Shown one piece after another: positions 53,567-64,000 of a stretch of 64,000 bases of DNA; the first letter of the stretch is position 1; every line of letters starts with the position of its first letter. The translations under genes were made by a program, and so were the position numbers. Below the pieces are notes generated by a model, which saw only the letters and a list, made by a program, of their open reading frames with translations, was not told the DNA's origin and searched no databases. The stretch comes from Artemia franciscana (Eukaryota > Arthropoda > Branchiopoda > Anostraca > Artemiidae): positions 528,052 through 592,051 of the forward strand of contig NW_027062662.1 of the NCBI RefSeq assembly GCF_032884065.1, in the 5' to 3' direction.

Positions 53567-54885
53567 CTAGTCGAGCTCCTCGTCTTCGACAATCTCGTTG
53601 TCGAAGACGAATGTACCCTGACATTCTCCGCACGCGAACGTACAAGCTAATCCATTTTTCTTGCAGCTTCATCACGAGTTCGCGCAGCCTGTCTTACAGT
53701 TGCATCTCATGACACTCAAAAGAGTGTGAGGTGTGAGCATCAAATAAGTCATTACAGGTGAGCATTTATGGTCTCTAAGGACCCAACCCCCGTGAGTCGG
53801 TTCGAGGTCAGCTGGTTCCCTTTTCTAATGGAATACCTGGAGGCACACTCGCTGGGAGTGGAATGAAGCTGCAGCTTTGGTTTGCGGAAGTCTTTCAGGC
53901 TTAACAAACGCCGCAGCATTAGACGAAGAAACTTTTTCCAAGAAAATTAGTTGTCGCAGCTTAGTGAGATTTTTGTTAGGTCGTGTTTTATAAAAGCTGA
54001 GGAGAAGATATTCACCCGCTTTCAAACTTTTATCTTTGGACGATGATTCATCCAGTAACACTTCGTATTTTTTTTTTCTGAACACTTCCCTATTTTTCAA
54101 AAGAGGCATCACAGCTTGATTTCCAAGTCTGAAAACTCATGAGGTTGTGTCACATCCCAAGAGTGTGTGCCCTACCAGAAGCAGCCTGGATACTTCTCCC
54201 ATTTTTTGCGCTTTGTTGAGGCACCAGAACCGTGTTATCACTTCTTTTGCATTCGTTGACGATTCGAAGTAAAGTGTTTTTGCTATAGGCAGGAGGCGAT
54301 ACAAGAGTAGAATCAGGAGGTCAGTGTCGTTGCCAAGAACTATTGTTTCAGAGTTTTTTGCTTTCATTATGGCAGTCTTCACGATTAAATATTCAGCATC
54401 GTCCTTCGCATGGACGACTTCAAATTCTTTGGCTCTGAGTTTTTCCCCGATATAGCTTATAATTCGCTGTTTGTTCTGAGAGTTGCTCAAAAACTCTTCC
54501 TTCTTTTTCTGGAGCTTCATCCCTAAACTCAAATTGATCAGTTGATGCTGGTTTTCCTTACACCGTCGGTTGTGCGTAGCATCTTTCGTGGTTGGACCAG
54601 CGCTGTATCCATCGAAGACAACAGTAGGGAAGGAACAGTGTCGAGTAAAATAACTAACATAGCTGTCACAGATTGAATCATAAGTATCACCAATGTTCCA
54701 AGGTACTTGCTGAAGCAGCCAACCTCCATCAACTACAGTGACACGATCTGACACTGGCAGGTGGTGAATCAAGTCCGTTTTTGCTTCTTACCATATAGAT
54801 TTCGCTAGTGCAGGTTTGTCTGGCTGACGCATTATGCCAGGAAAAAAATCTCGTCGTACCTGATTTATCCTGCTACCATGTCATA
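53567..54885 (-). pseudogene. XPG/PIN-nuclease-like protein with Cys-rich tail; several in-frame stops
   Basis: One minus-strand frame from ~54885 to TAG at 53569-53567. Acidic motifs follow the XPG/FEN pattern: VVDGGWLLQ (near 54735), VVFDGYS (near 54612), KDDAEYL (near 54400) and GNDTDLLIL (near 54325). They are followed by GHTLLGCDTTS, AGEYLLLSFY and a C-terminal CNCKTGC...CGEC cluster, in the order seen in a widespread uncharacterised animal protein family (from memory). The frame is broken by TAA (54788-54790), TGA (54137-54139), TAG (53825-53827) and tandem TGA TGA (53669-53674), but I find no frameshift. Some stops are single transitions from plausible codons (CGA to TGA, TGG to TAG). 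It sits between terminal inverted repeats, so it is probably transposon cargo or the element's own gene. Confidence 0.75.
53580..53610. repeat. 13-bp perfect palindrome in the pseudogene 3' end
   Basis: TCGTCTTCGACAA (53580-53592) and TTGTCGAAGACGA (53598-53610) around TCTCG. It lies just before the last stop codon of the nuclease-like frame; it could form a hairpin or terminator-like structure in the transcript. Confidence 0.9.
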
Positions 54886-55039
54886 TGTGTAAGCAGCCAC
54901 GCATAATATGGATTAGCTAACCAACGCGCTTGTTGATAATGGCGAGGAATACTGAATAATGTAATTTCAGTATCTTCCATATTTCTTTCTCGAGTTTTTT
55001 TCTTTTTTTTGCCTTTTCCTAACCTATGGGGTAGCCGAA

Positions 55040-55622
55040 CCTCTATAAGTCTTCTGTATTTGTTATCGTACTTTGTTTTAGATGCCAATTTTATAATCAG
55101 CAAATAGAAAAACCCCAGAAAACACATTTCCACATGCTTTCCACCCCTACCCTGTATATTGCCCCTTTCCCACCCCCTCCATTTCTCCGTTTTATGTTAA
55201 TCAATTTTTTATATCATTTAATTTCTCAATTTCGTAATCACCAGATAGGAATACCCCAGAAAATATCTCTCGAACCACTTTCTACCCCTACCTCCTGTTC
55301 TTCTCTTTTCTCTTCTCTTTTCACTGTTCCCCATTTTCCATAGTACTCTTTTTTTTATACTGAATTTCGGATGTCAATTTCGTAATCAGCGTATGTGAAA
55401 ACCCCAGAAAACACACTTTAGACTATTTTCTGGGCATATTTCAGCATTTCCCCTATTTTCCCCCACATTTCCCCTGTTTTTCGGGTTCTCGCCCCACTCG
55501 GATTTACGAGGACTTTTAAAATGTTGTACAGAATTTTTTTCTGATTATTTTGGTATCATTTTCGTTTATATCGCAATTTTGTCCGGGTTCGACCCCTTTT
55601 TGAGCTAGAAGTCCTGGACTAT
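55040..55622 (-). repeat. Right terminal inverted repeat with three subrepeats
   Basis: Reverse complements of the left subrepeats occur near 55100, 55245 and 55390 (AAAACCCCAGAAAACAC type), then TTTCCCC-rich DNA and the terminal AAGTCCTGGACTAT. Confidence 0.8.
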
Positions 55623-56380
55623 TATGTTTCTTTATTAACAGCTAATGACAGATTTTCTATTAGACTCACTATTTTCCTCAGGGTATTTGCCTATCCGTTC
55701 ACCGAACCAGAATTATCATATCAAGTAAAAATGTTCTTCGAAATTTTTTGAAACCTGCTTAAAAAACATTATAATTGTCTTTTTCAGAGATTTTCAATCA
55801 ATTCCTAACGAAGTCTAATGCACAAAATCCTGTATGCTTAAACTAATTTCCAAAAGCACCATTCGTTTGGTAGATAAGACTAAAAGTTAAGTTTGGAGTG
55901 ACAATAGATTTTTCACCATTCACTGTTGCATAGAGACTAAGCAAGAAACAGCATACTGACACTTGAACATGGGCATAATCCTAAAACACCAGATGGTAAT
56001 AATTAGTGTTGGGCGATAATTTGTTTTAACAATATATCGATATATTGATATTTTTAATTTCGATATTCAATTATCAATACATCTATTTCGATATTTCTAA
56101 TAAGTTTTTTGCTCAAATTAAATTTAAAGTTTGACGAAATTCAATAGCTAAATCTGCAACTAAAGAGTGTTTTGAGTTATTTTTCCAAATTTTAAATTAA
56201 ATAAAGACTTCCATTGCATGAATGAACATTACAATATCCCTGATATGGAATTAATCGTACTCAGGACAAATTAAAATCAGCTACTAGCTATTTGTGGCTA
56301 TTCAAATCAGCTGCATGTCAATATTTTCCCCTGAAAATGGGTTCAGCCTTTCTGTGACTAAATAATAAAAAAAAATCATA
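55623..56380. other. Unassigned AT-rich region
   Basis: No gene. It contains AGTGTTGGGCGATAA followed by ATCGATAT-rich DNA at 56007-56095, including the 16-bp palindrome AATATATCGATATATT (56031-56046). This resembles a degenerate MITE-like terminus but cannot be assigned. Confidence 0.4.
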
Positions 56381-57330
56381 TGAAAGCCAGAAGTGACATT
56401 AAAACTTAAAATAAGGTAAATTTTCCCGTATGTAAGGGGACAACGGCCCCCTCCTGAATACATTGCTCTTCGCGCCAAAGTTTCTTTTTTATTTTGAAAA
56501 ATGGCTCTTGTGTTTCAGGAGTTGTTTTTAGATGATTGGGACAAAAAAGTTAAAATTAGCGTAAAGAAGAATATATGGAAGAGGGGGATACACCCTCATA
56601 TACGGGATAGTTTATGTTTGTTTTAATTTTGCTCATTACTTTTATTTGAAAAATTAGTTGTTTTTTATTTAATTTCTATCGGTTTTCAAATAATGCCTTC
56701 GTTTGAAGTACCCTTTTTAAGTGACCAAAAAATTGGAGGGCAACTAAGACCACACCCATACCAATTTTTTCCAAAAATCATCTGGTCAAAACTTTGAGAT
56801 AGCTCTTTTCTTCAGCATAATTGAAAGGCCCAATAACTATGTATTTAGAGATAAAATTACCCCCTACATCCCCTGAGGAAAAGTTTTTAAGTTATGAAAT
56901 TTATTCATTGTTTTATTTGCTATTGGCAAGTATGCATATATTTTTCAGGTAGGGAGGGGAGGACGAATTTTCTGCTGAGACGATTTTGAATAAGGAGAAT
57001 TTTTCGTGGAGACGGAAGTTTCCAGGGGGTGAAATTTTCAGAGGGAGTTTTACACTGGGTGAATTTGCCAGAATCCCTAAATGAACTTTCTTTAAATGCC
57101 TTGCTTCTCTTTACCAATTCTATGTTTGGTGTGGTGATGCTAAGTGTAATCGTCCAGGGTAGCTTTTCGCCAGGATGAAATTGCACAGAGGATATTTCCG
57201 TCGGGAGGGTGATTTTCCGTGGAGATGGAGCCAGGTATCCTGGCGTTATCTGAAAAACGATAAGTGGTTAAATTGAAATAGAACAAGTTCTTCAACCGAA
57301 AGTAAGGAGCATCATTAAAACTTAAAAAGA
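56381..57330. mobile_element. Strongly diverged HER-like sequence
   Basis: Weak versions of HER blocks: AAGTGACATTAAAACTTAAAAT, AAATTGGAGGGCAACTAAG, AACTATGTATTTAG and TTTTCAGGTAGGG. Much more diverged than other copies, so probably older or from another subfamily. Short minus-strand frames are not genes. Confidence 0.5.
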
Positions 57331-58190
57331 ACGGAAATTATTACGTATACGAGGGGATCGTCCCTACTCAACACCTCGTTCATTACGGTAAATTTTAAAT
57401 ATATCCTCTTATTCTGCTCTTTTTTCTTCGGTTTCCTTATAATTACTTTATAGTCCCAAATTTCCCAGGGGCTATGCCCCCTGCCCCCCTTGCCAGAGCC
57501 CATGAAGAAAGAGGATGGTATGCCGAGGAGAATTATATTTTTCAATTTTAAAGGTTTTTAGCGTGATGGTGGTTAGAATTCTGTCAGCTGAAACCTGAAA
57601 CAGTATCCAGACTTTTAACTCAAATATCTGAAAATTTTACTCTTGCACCCATCAATCCAAAGCATTATGATCCAATTATTTTCTAAAATTGTTGAAAACT
57701 GAAAATTCACATGCAATTGTTCTTTCGGTAATTAGGTCATTAGGGTTTTTTTCTCTTTTTTATTTTACGTCACGAGAAATTAAAATACTGCTCAAAATAA
57801 AAATCGTTTTCAGTAAAATGTAAATTATGTTCTAAAGAAAAGGCACACGAGACATTAGCCCTACATACCTTTGAGGTAGTTTCAGCTAGTTTTGAGTTTG
57901 AATTGGATATTTATTGTAATTTCTATTCTTCTTGGGTTTCATAAATATTTTAATACCAAATTGTGACAGTTTTGGAAAAATGTGCCCTGCTTTGGTTTAA
58001 AGTAGATCAGAGCTTTTCTTTGAAAATCTTTTTTTTGTGGAAGGAGTCTTTTAAAATTAGTTACATAAAACGGCAGCTCTTCGGATACATATACTGTTTT
58101 CAAAATTCAGTTTTCTAGAGCTTTACTTACTATTGGCACAAATCACTTTTACTTATGGTTCCTCTTCCCAAATTAAATAAAGCAGAAACA
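57331..58190. other. Unassigned region
   Basis: About 0.86 kb of AT-rich DNA with no gene support. A piece near 57460-57500 has a GGGGCTATGCCCCCTGCCCCCC hairpin-like run. Confidence 0.4.
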
Positions 58191-58209
58191 AGTTTTTTTT
58201 TAACTGAAA

Positions 58210-58440
58210 GTAAGGAGCGACATTAAAACTCAAAACGAACAGAAGTTACTCCGTATGTGAAATGCGCTGTTCCCTCCTCAACACCCCGCTCTTTACGCTA
58301 TAGTTTTTTACTGTTTTAAAAAGAAGAGTTGATACAAAAAGTCAAAGTTTAGCGTAAAGAGCGAGGCGTTGAGGAGGGGGCAGCTCCTTTCACATACGGA
58401 GTAATTTCTGTTCGTTTTCAATTTTAATGTCGCTCCTAAC
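58210..58440. repeat. Long fold-back hairpin
   Basis: 231 bp in total with ~97-bp arms. Both arms have CCGTATGTG/CACATACGG in place of the consensus CCGTATATG. Confidence 0.9.
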
Positions 58441-58729
58441 TTTCAGTCAAAAAAATTATTTTTTTTAATTAATTTCTGAACGTTTTTGAATTAACGTATG
58501 TTATTATTTTGGTTCTCCACACATGAATAATTAAAAAAATTTGCATATTAATTTTTTTTTTTTTTTTTTTTGGGCTAAATGGCTTTCTCGAGGAAAAAAA
58601 GGAGGGCTGAAGTAGGCCTAGTTACCCTCCAATTTTTTGGTTTTTTAAATAGGCAACTAGAACTTTTAATTTTTAAGAACGTTTCTATTAGTAAAATTAA
58701 ATAAAAAAAACGAGTTTTTTTAACTAAAA

Positions 58730-58960
58730 GTAAGGAGCGACATTAAAACTTAAAACGCACAGAAATTACTTCGTATATGAAAGAGGCTGCTTCCTCATCA
58801 ACGCCCCGCTCTTTACGCTAAAGTTTGACTCTTTCTCTCAATTCTTCTTTTTAAAACAGTAAAAAACTTTAGCGTAAAGAGCGGGGCGTTGATGAGGAAG
58901 CAGCCTCTTTCATATACGAAGTAATTTCTGTGCGTTTTAAGTTTTAATGTCGCTCCTTAC
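58730..58960. repeat. Long fold-back hairpin (97-bp arms)
   Basis: Arms 58730-58826 and 58864-58960 are practically perfect complements. Nearly the same as the fold-back at 40307, but both arms have CGCACAGA/TCTGTGCG where that copy has CGACCAGA/TCTGGTCG. Confidence 0.95.
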
Positions 58961-60421
58961 TTTCAGTTAAAAAAACTCGCTTTTTTTATTTAATTTCTGA
59001 ACGTTTTTGAATCAATGCATGTTTTGATTTTGGCTCTCCGCAGAGGAATAATCAAAACGAAATTTTGCATATTTTTTTTTTTGGGGGGGGGGGCTAAATG
59101 GCTTTCTCATAATTTTGATCGAATGATTTTGAAAAAAAAGAGCGGGGGCGAAGCCTAGTTGCCCTCCGATTTTTTGGTTAATTAAAAAGGCAACTAGAAC
59201 TTTTAATTTTTTACGAATCTTTTTATTGGTAAAAGATTTACGTAACTTATAAATTAGCTTACGTAAAGAACTTTTGTATTCTCATGTTTTTGTTACATAT
59301 ATGAGGGGATTCGCCCCATCGTCAGTACCTCGCTCTTTACACTAAAGCTTAAATTTTATCCCAATTCATTAAGAATGACCCCTGAATCACAAAAGCCGTA
59401 GAATAAATAGTTGGAATTACTAAAAATACTTTAGCGTAAAGAGCTAGGTATCATAAGGAGGTGAGCCCCTTATATGGGTAATAATTTCTGTTTGTTTTAA
59501 GTTTTATTGCTGTTCCTTACTTCCAGCTGAAAAAGCTTTTTCACATTTATCTTTTAATTTTTTTTTTAAATAATGCTAGTAAATCCTGCTCTCCCTTCAT
59601 GGAAGTTTTCTTCTCCCATGACAAATTCTCGATGGAAAGTTCCCCCAGCATATCCCCCTCTTCTCAACCCCTCCCCCCAACCAAAAAAATCCTCCTGAAA
59701 ACGCCTGTATACTTCCCAATAACCATTACTATATGTAAGCACAGGTCAAAGTTTGTAACTTGTTGCCCCTCCCACGGGGACTGTGGGGGAGTAAGTCGTC
59801 CCCAAAGACATAGTTATAAGGTTTTTCGACTACGCTGAATAAAATGGCTATCTCAGAATTTTGATCTGTTGACTTTGGGAAAATAATTAGCGTGGGAGGG
59901 GGCCAAGGTGCCCTCCAATTTTTTTGGTCACTTAAAAAGGGCACTAGAACTTTTCATTTCCGTTACAATGAGCCCTCTTGCAACATTCTAGGACAACTGG
60001 GTCGATACGATCACCCCTGGGAAAAAAACAACAAAAAAACAAATAAACACGCATCCGTGATCTGTCTTGTGGCAAAAAATGCAAAATTCCACATTTTTGT
60101 AGATAGGAGCTCGAAACTTCTACAATAGGGTTCTCTGATACGCTGAATCTGATGGTGTGATTTTCGTTAAGATTCTATGACTTTTATAGGGGGTGAAAAT
60201 AGGGGGTGTTTCCCCCTATTTTCTAAAATAACACAAATTTTCTCAGGCTCGTAAATTTTGATTGGTAAGACTAAACTTGATGAAACTTATATATTTAAAA
60301 CCAGCATTAAAATGCGATTCTTTTGATATAGCTATTGGTATCAAAATTCCATTTTTTAGAGTTTTGGTTACTATTGAGCCGGGTCGCTCCTTACTACAGT
60401 TCGTTACCACGAACTGTTTGA

Positions 60422-61480
60422 TTATACGTAACTTACGAATTAACTTACGTAACGAACTTCTATATTCGTATGTTTTTATTACGTATATGAGGGAGTTCAC
60501 CCCCTCGTCAGTGCTTCGTTCTTTACACTAAACCTTAATTTTGTCCCAATGCCTTAAGAATGACCCCTGAACCACAAAGGCCATAGAATAAATAGTTGAA
60601 ATTAATAAATTTTCTTTAGAGTAAAGAGCGAGGTGTTAGGAGGAGGTGAGCCCCTCATATGCGTAATAATTTCTGTTCGTTTTAAGTTTTAATGGTGCTC
60701 CTTACTTTCAGTTGAAAAAAACTTCGTCATATTTTTTTTTCATTATTTTCTAAAAAAATGCTAAGAAATCCTGCTCCCCCTTCATGGAAATTGTCTTCCC
60801 CCATTACTAATTCCTACATGGAAAGTTCCCCCCGCATAACCCCCTCCCCTCAACTCCTCCCCCCAACCAAAAATCCCCCTGAAAGCGTCTGTACCCTTCC
60901 CAAAAACCGTTACTATATGTAACCACTGGTAAATGTTTGTAACTTGCAGCCCCTTCCCAAGGGGACTCTGGGGGAGTATGCCGTCCCCAAGAGACATAGT
61001 TTTAAGATTTTTCCGACAATGCTGAAAAAATGGCTATCTCAGAATTTTTATTCAGTGACTTTGGGGAAAGTATGAGCATTGGAGGGGGCCTAGGGGCCCT
61101 CGAATTTTTGTGGTCACTTAAAAAGGGCACTAGAACTTTCAATTTCCGTTAGAATGAGATCTCTCGCGACATTCTAAAGCCATTGTTTCGATACGATTAT
61201 CCCTGGGGAAAAAAACAACATATAAACACGCATCCGTCACCTGTCTTGTGGAAAAAAAAATATAAAATTCCACACTTTTGTAGATTTGTAGTATTTTCTG
61301 ATACATTGAATCTGATAGCGTATTTTCGTTAACCACCTATGGCTTTTGAGGGGTGTTTCCCTCTATTTTCTAAAATAAGGCGAAATTTCTCAGGCTCGTA
61401 ACTTTTGATGGATAAGTCTAAACTTGATGAAACTTGTATATTTAAAATCAAACAGTTCGTGGTACCGAAAAAGCCAAATA
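60422..61480 (+). mobile_element. HER copy, 3' truncated
   Basis: Starts at TTATACGTAACTTACGAATTAAC directly after the previous terminus and runs to AAACTTGTATATTTAAAATC, where it meets an inverted, degraded terminus (TCAAACAGTTCGTGGTACCG at ~61450). Confidence 0.75.
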
Positions 61481-61589
61481 AGAAAACGCTATAAATATAT
61501 TTGAATGAATTATATTTACTTTGAATTATTTAATTTGATTTTTTTTTGTATTTGATACCTTGAGTAAAATTGCAAATTCAGTAATTAGG

Positions 61590-61960
61590 TATCAAACAGT
61601 TCGTGGTAACGAGCTGTAGTAAGGAGCGACCCGGTTCAATACTAACCAAAACTCTAAAAAATTGAATTCTGATATAAATAGCTACGTTAAAAGAATCGCA
61701 TTTTAACTCTGATTTTAAATATTTAAGTTTGATCAAGTTTAGTCTTACCCATCAAAAGTTACGAGCCTGAGAATATTTGCGAGAAAAACTTGAGAAAATC
61801 AATGCATGTTTTGATTTTGGCTCTCCGCAAATGAATAATTTACGAAGTAATTCTTTTCATATACGAAGTAATTTCTGTTCGTTTTATGTTTTAATGACGC
61901 TCCTTACTTTCCGTTAAAAAAACTTGTTTTGTTTTGATTTAATCACCATTAAAATACGAT
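61590..61960. mobile_element. Two short HER fragments
   Basis: 61590-61790 is a minus-strand HER end with stem-loop; 61795-61960 is a plus-strand piece with GGCTCTCCGCAAATGAATAA and the GCTCCTTACTTTCCG core. Confidence 0.7.
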
Positions 61961-63490
61961 TCTTTTGATTCAATTTCCTTTCTGAGGGATTAACCAAATT
62001 CTTGTGAGGGCGAAGAAAAATAAACACAAGACAGAAAAGGGTAAAATGTACAAAAGTAAAACAAGCTCCATCAGAAATCTGGGAGCTTCGAGTGAAAGTA
62101 CACACCCAATGTATTTGTTTTCAGGGAAATTATCTACATTTTTTTCTTACTTTATTTAACATAATAAACAAAAGTATTAACCATTGCAAATATAAATCAC
62201 AACGCTAGAGGAAATATAATTTTTTCTAACGCGTTATTACCTGCATAAACATTAAGAGAAACATCCTAAACCAATAAATCAACTTAAAAAAGAAAAGAAA
62301 AAATTACCTTATCCCGCACATCTCCTCCTCAAGTCAATCCCTCTTTCAGCGATGGTGCCCCTCTTTAATAAACAAGTAATTTTTTTTTAATTTGGTAATA
62401 GTTTTTTTTCAAAAGATCTAGGAGTCAGCATTTTCTTTTTTTTTTGTAATTATGTAGATTAAAAAAAAAATAAAATTAAGCTTGTTTTAGTCGAGAATGT
62501 CTTTGCAAATATTTTAAGGAATTGACCTCTTTGTTAATCTTTAGATTTATACCAAATAAATATATTCTGTTCCAAATCTTTTTTACTGATCTTATTAACG
62601 ATTAAGAAAAGCCATGAATAAATTCATTAAGTCATAGAGACTTGTTCCATTATTGCTAATTATAATAAGATAATAAGGCATTAAAACAAATTTTGTTCAG
62701 TTTCGAATTGACTGTGAAAGGTGAAAATAGGAATTGGCTTGCTTAAAGGTAAGACAATGAGGGTGGCGTAAAAGAAAATAAACTAGGGATCTGCAAAATG
62801 TATTTTTCAAAATATAAATATGATAATATTTAAAAATATAAATAATCTTGAAGAAAATACTTAGCATTTGATAAGTAGAGTAAATATTTTGCAAAAATTC
62901 ATCAACTTTAGATTCACCCATGAACAACTAGTACCGTAGGATAGTGTGTAGGCCAATTGGGGCTGGAGAAAAGGCATAGGAATATCGTAAAAAGTTTACC
63001 ATATTTGGAGAAAAAAAAATCAGACTGCAAAAAGTGTAGTATAAGCATAAAAGGGAGGTGATATCCCTTATGCATGATACCTCCTGTTAGGTCTAATCTT
63101 AATGTCGCTCTGTGCTTTCATTTGCAGAAAATAAATCTTTACCTTTTTGTGAGTTTTAATGACATTGTGCATAATCTATATATTAGGGGAACTCCCAATC
63201 CTATACAACTATGCTTTTAAAATGAAAATTGCACATAAAAACGCAAGCATTTATCAGAAATCTCCAAATAATCTTATCAACCATAATAATAAATTTTGGA
63301 GCAGGAATTCACCAAAAATATTGTTGTCCTAGGGGGTATCTGCCTTCCTCTGTATTTGTGCAGTAAATAAAATAACACCAGGTCATTGTGACATATAGAC
63401 TAATATATAACTAAACATATTATCAAGAAAAATAATATTTCCGGAGGCTATCACATAACCTATATTTTCGAACCTGCTTTAATATACATT
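61961..63490. other. Unassigned AT-rich region
   Basis: About 1.5 kb with no HER block and no supported ORF. Poly-A and poly-T runs are common. Possibly host intergenic sequence. Confidence 0.4.
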
Positions 63491-64000
63491 AAATAAAAAA
63501 AAAAAGTTTTTTTTAACTGAAAGTAAGGAGCTACATTAAAACTTAAATTCGAACAGAAATTACTCTGTGTATGAAAGGGGCTGTTCCTCCCTTAACATCC
63601 CGCTCTTTACACTAAAGTTTTACTCTTTCTCTCAATCCTACTTTATTAAACAGTAAATAACTTTAACGCAAAGAGCGGGACGTTGAGGGAGGAACAGCCC
63701 CTTTTATACACGGAGTAAATTCTGTCGTTTTAAGTTTTAATGTAGCTCCTTACTTTCAGTTAAAAAACTTGTTTTTTTAATTTAATTTTTGAACGTTTTT
63801 GAACTAATGCATGTTTTTATTTTAGCTCACCCCAGAGGAATAATTAAAACAAAATTAGCGTATTACCTTTTTTGCCAAATGGCTCTCTCTTTGTTTTGAT
63901 CAGACGATTTTGAGATAAAGGGTGGGAAAGGAGGCCTAGTTGCCCTCCAAATTTTCGGTTACTTAAAAAGGCAACTAGAATTTTAATTTTTAACGAGCGT
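63491..64000 (+). mobile_element. HER copy with fold-back, runs off the window
   Basis: Fold-back at 63523-63753, then the GAACTAATGCATG, GGCTCTCTC and GGAGGCCTAG blocks to the window end. Confidence 0.8.
63523..63753. repeat. Long fold-back hairpin
   Basis: 231 bp. Both arms have GAGCTACATT/AATGTAGCTC instead of the consensus GAGCGACATT, and both share the CTCCCTTAAC/GTTGAGGGAG variant region. Confidence 0.92.

Larger units (their letters stand above)
52681..55622. mobile_element. DNA transposon with ~0.6-kb terminal inverted repeats
   Basis: Left end ATAGTCCAGGACTT (52681) and right end AAGTCCTGGACTAT (55622) are inverted. The similarity continues inward: AAAATTGCAATATAAACGA against its complement, CCCGAAAAACAGGGG, and three internal subrepeats of GTTTTCTGGGG-TTTTCCTAT-CTGATTACGAAA type on each side. 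The element is ~2.94 kb, and the nuclease-like pseudogene below fills the space between the repeats. It inserted 3' of the retrotransposon (TAG)n tail. A target duplication of AT or TA is possible but cannot be told apart from the repeat ends. I cannot name the superfamily. Confidence 0.82.
58191..60421 (+). mobile_element. HER copies with two successive fold-backs
   Basis: Fold-back 58210-58440, a short HER piece, a second fold-back 58730-58960, then a full HER body to the terminal stem-loop ending TTTGA at 60421. The body is closely related to 40285-41764 but, unlike that copy, retains its 3' end. Confidence 0.82.

Noticed and set aside
54873..55343. ORFs on both strands near 55 kb
   Set aside because: They fall mostly in the right terminal inverted repeat and its edge, which is non-coding; composition follows the T/C-rich repeat.

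Overview
The window looks like repeat-rich, AT-rich animal (metazoan) nuclear DNA. Supporting signs are spliceosomal GT...AG boundaries, Helitrons, a Penelope-like element, non-LTR reverse transcriptase fragments, microsatellites and very low coding density. An arthropod, perhaps a crustacean, fits the repeat flavour, but the sequence alone does not prove it and I name no species. Nearly all recognisable coding sequence belongs to mobile elements; one two-exon host-like gene and a few small ORFs are the exceptions.

Layout. 1-2053: two copies of a non-coding repeat family, called HER (hairpin-ended repeat) here. It recurs across the window on both strands, and most copies end in a small stem-loop and carry the core GTCGCTCCTTACT. 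3693-11720 (minus): one uninterrupted 2675-residue Helitron Rep/helicase ORF that ends in a ubiquitin-specific-protease domain, the most striking object here. 11721-16950: AT-rich sequence without genes, with one tRNA-like fragment. 16956-20612: HER copies. 20885-26228 (plus): a probable two-exon gene for a coiled-coil protein. Its intron holds a decayed Penelope-like element (minus), itself split by a HER copy. 24850-28010 is a segment duplicated at 36205-39000 and partly at 43481-44608. 28392-29288: two small, uncertain ORFs. 30115-33139: a HER copy interrupted by a second, internally deleted Helitron inserted exactly between A and T. 34238-35110 and 52079-52650: two fragments of one non-LTR retrotransposon family. 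40285-51600: dense HER copies, long fold-back hairpins and a ~270-bp satellite (48168-50100). 52681-55622: a DNA transposon with ~0.6-kb terminal inverted repeats carrying an XPG/PIN-nuclease-like gene that has in-frame stops but no frameshift. 56380-64000: more HER material and unassigned AT-rich DNA.

How the parts relate. The window reads as a nested archive of insertions: HER into the Penelope-like element, a Helitron into a HER, a satellite block into a HER, and host-like exon copies beside Penelope and HER ends. The full-length Helitron is the only element that still looks protein-competent. The fold-back hairpins carry copy-specific substitutions matched between their two arms, which suggests arm-to-arm correction or repeated inverted duplication. 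Coordinates of non-coding repeats are approximate, because they were read by eye.
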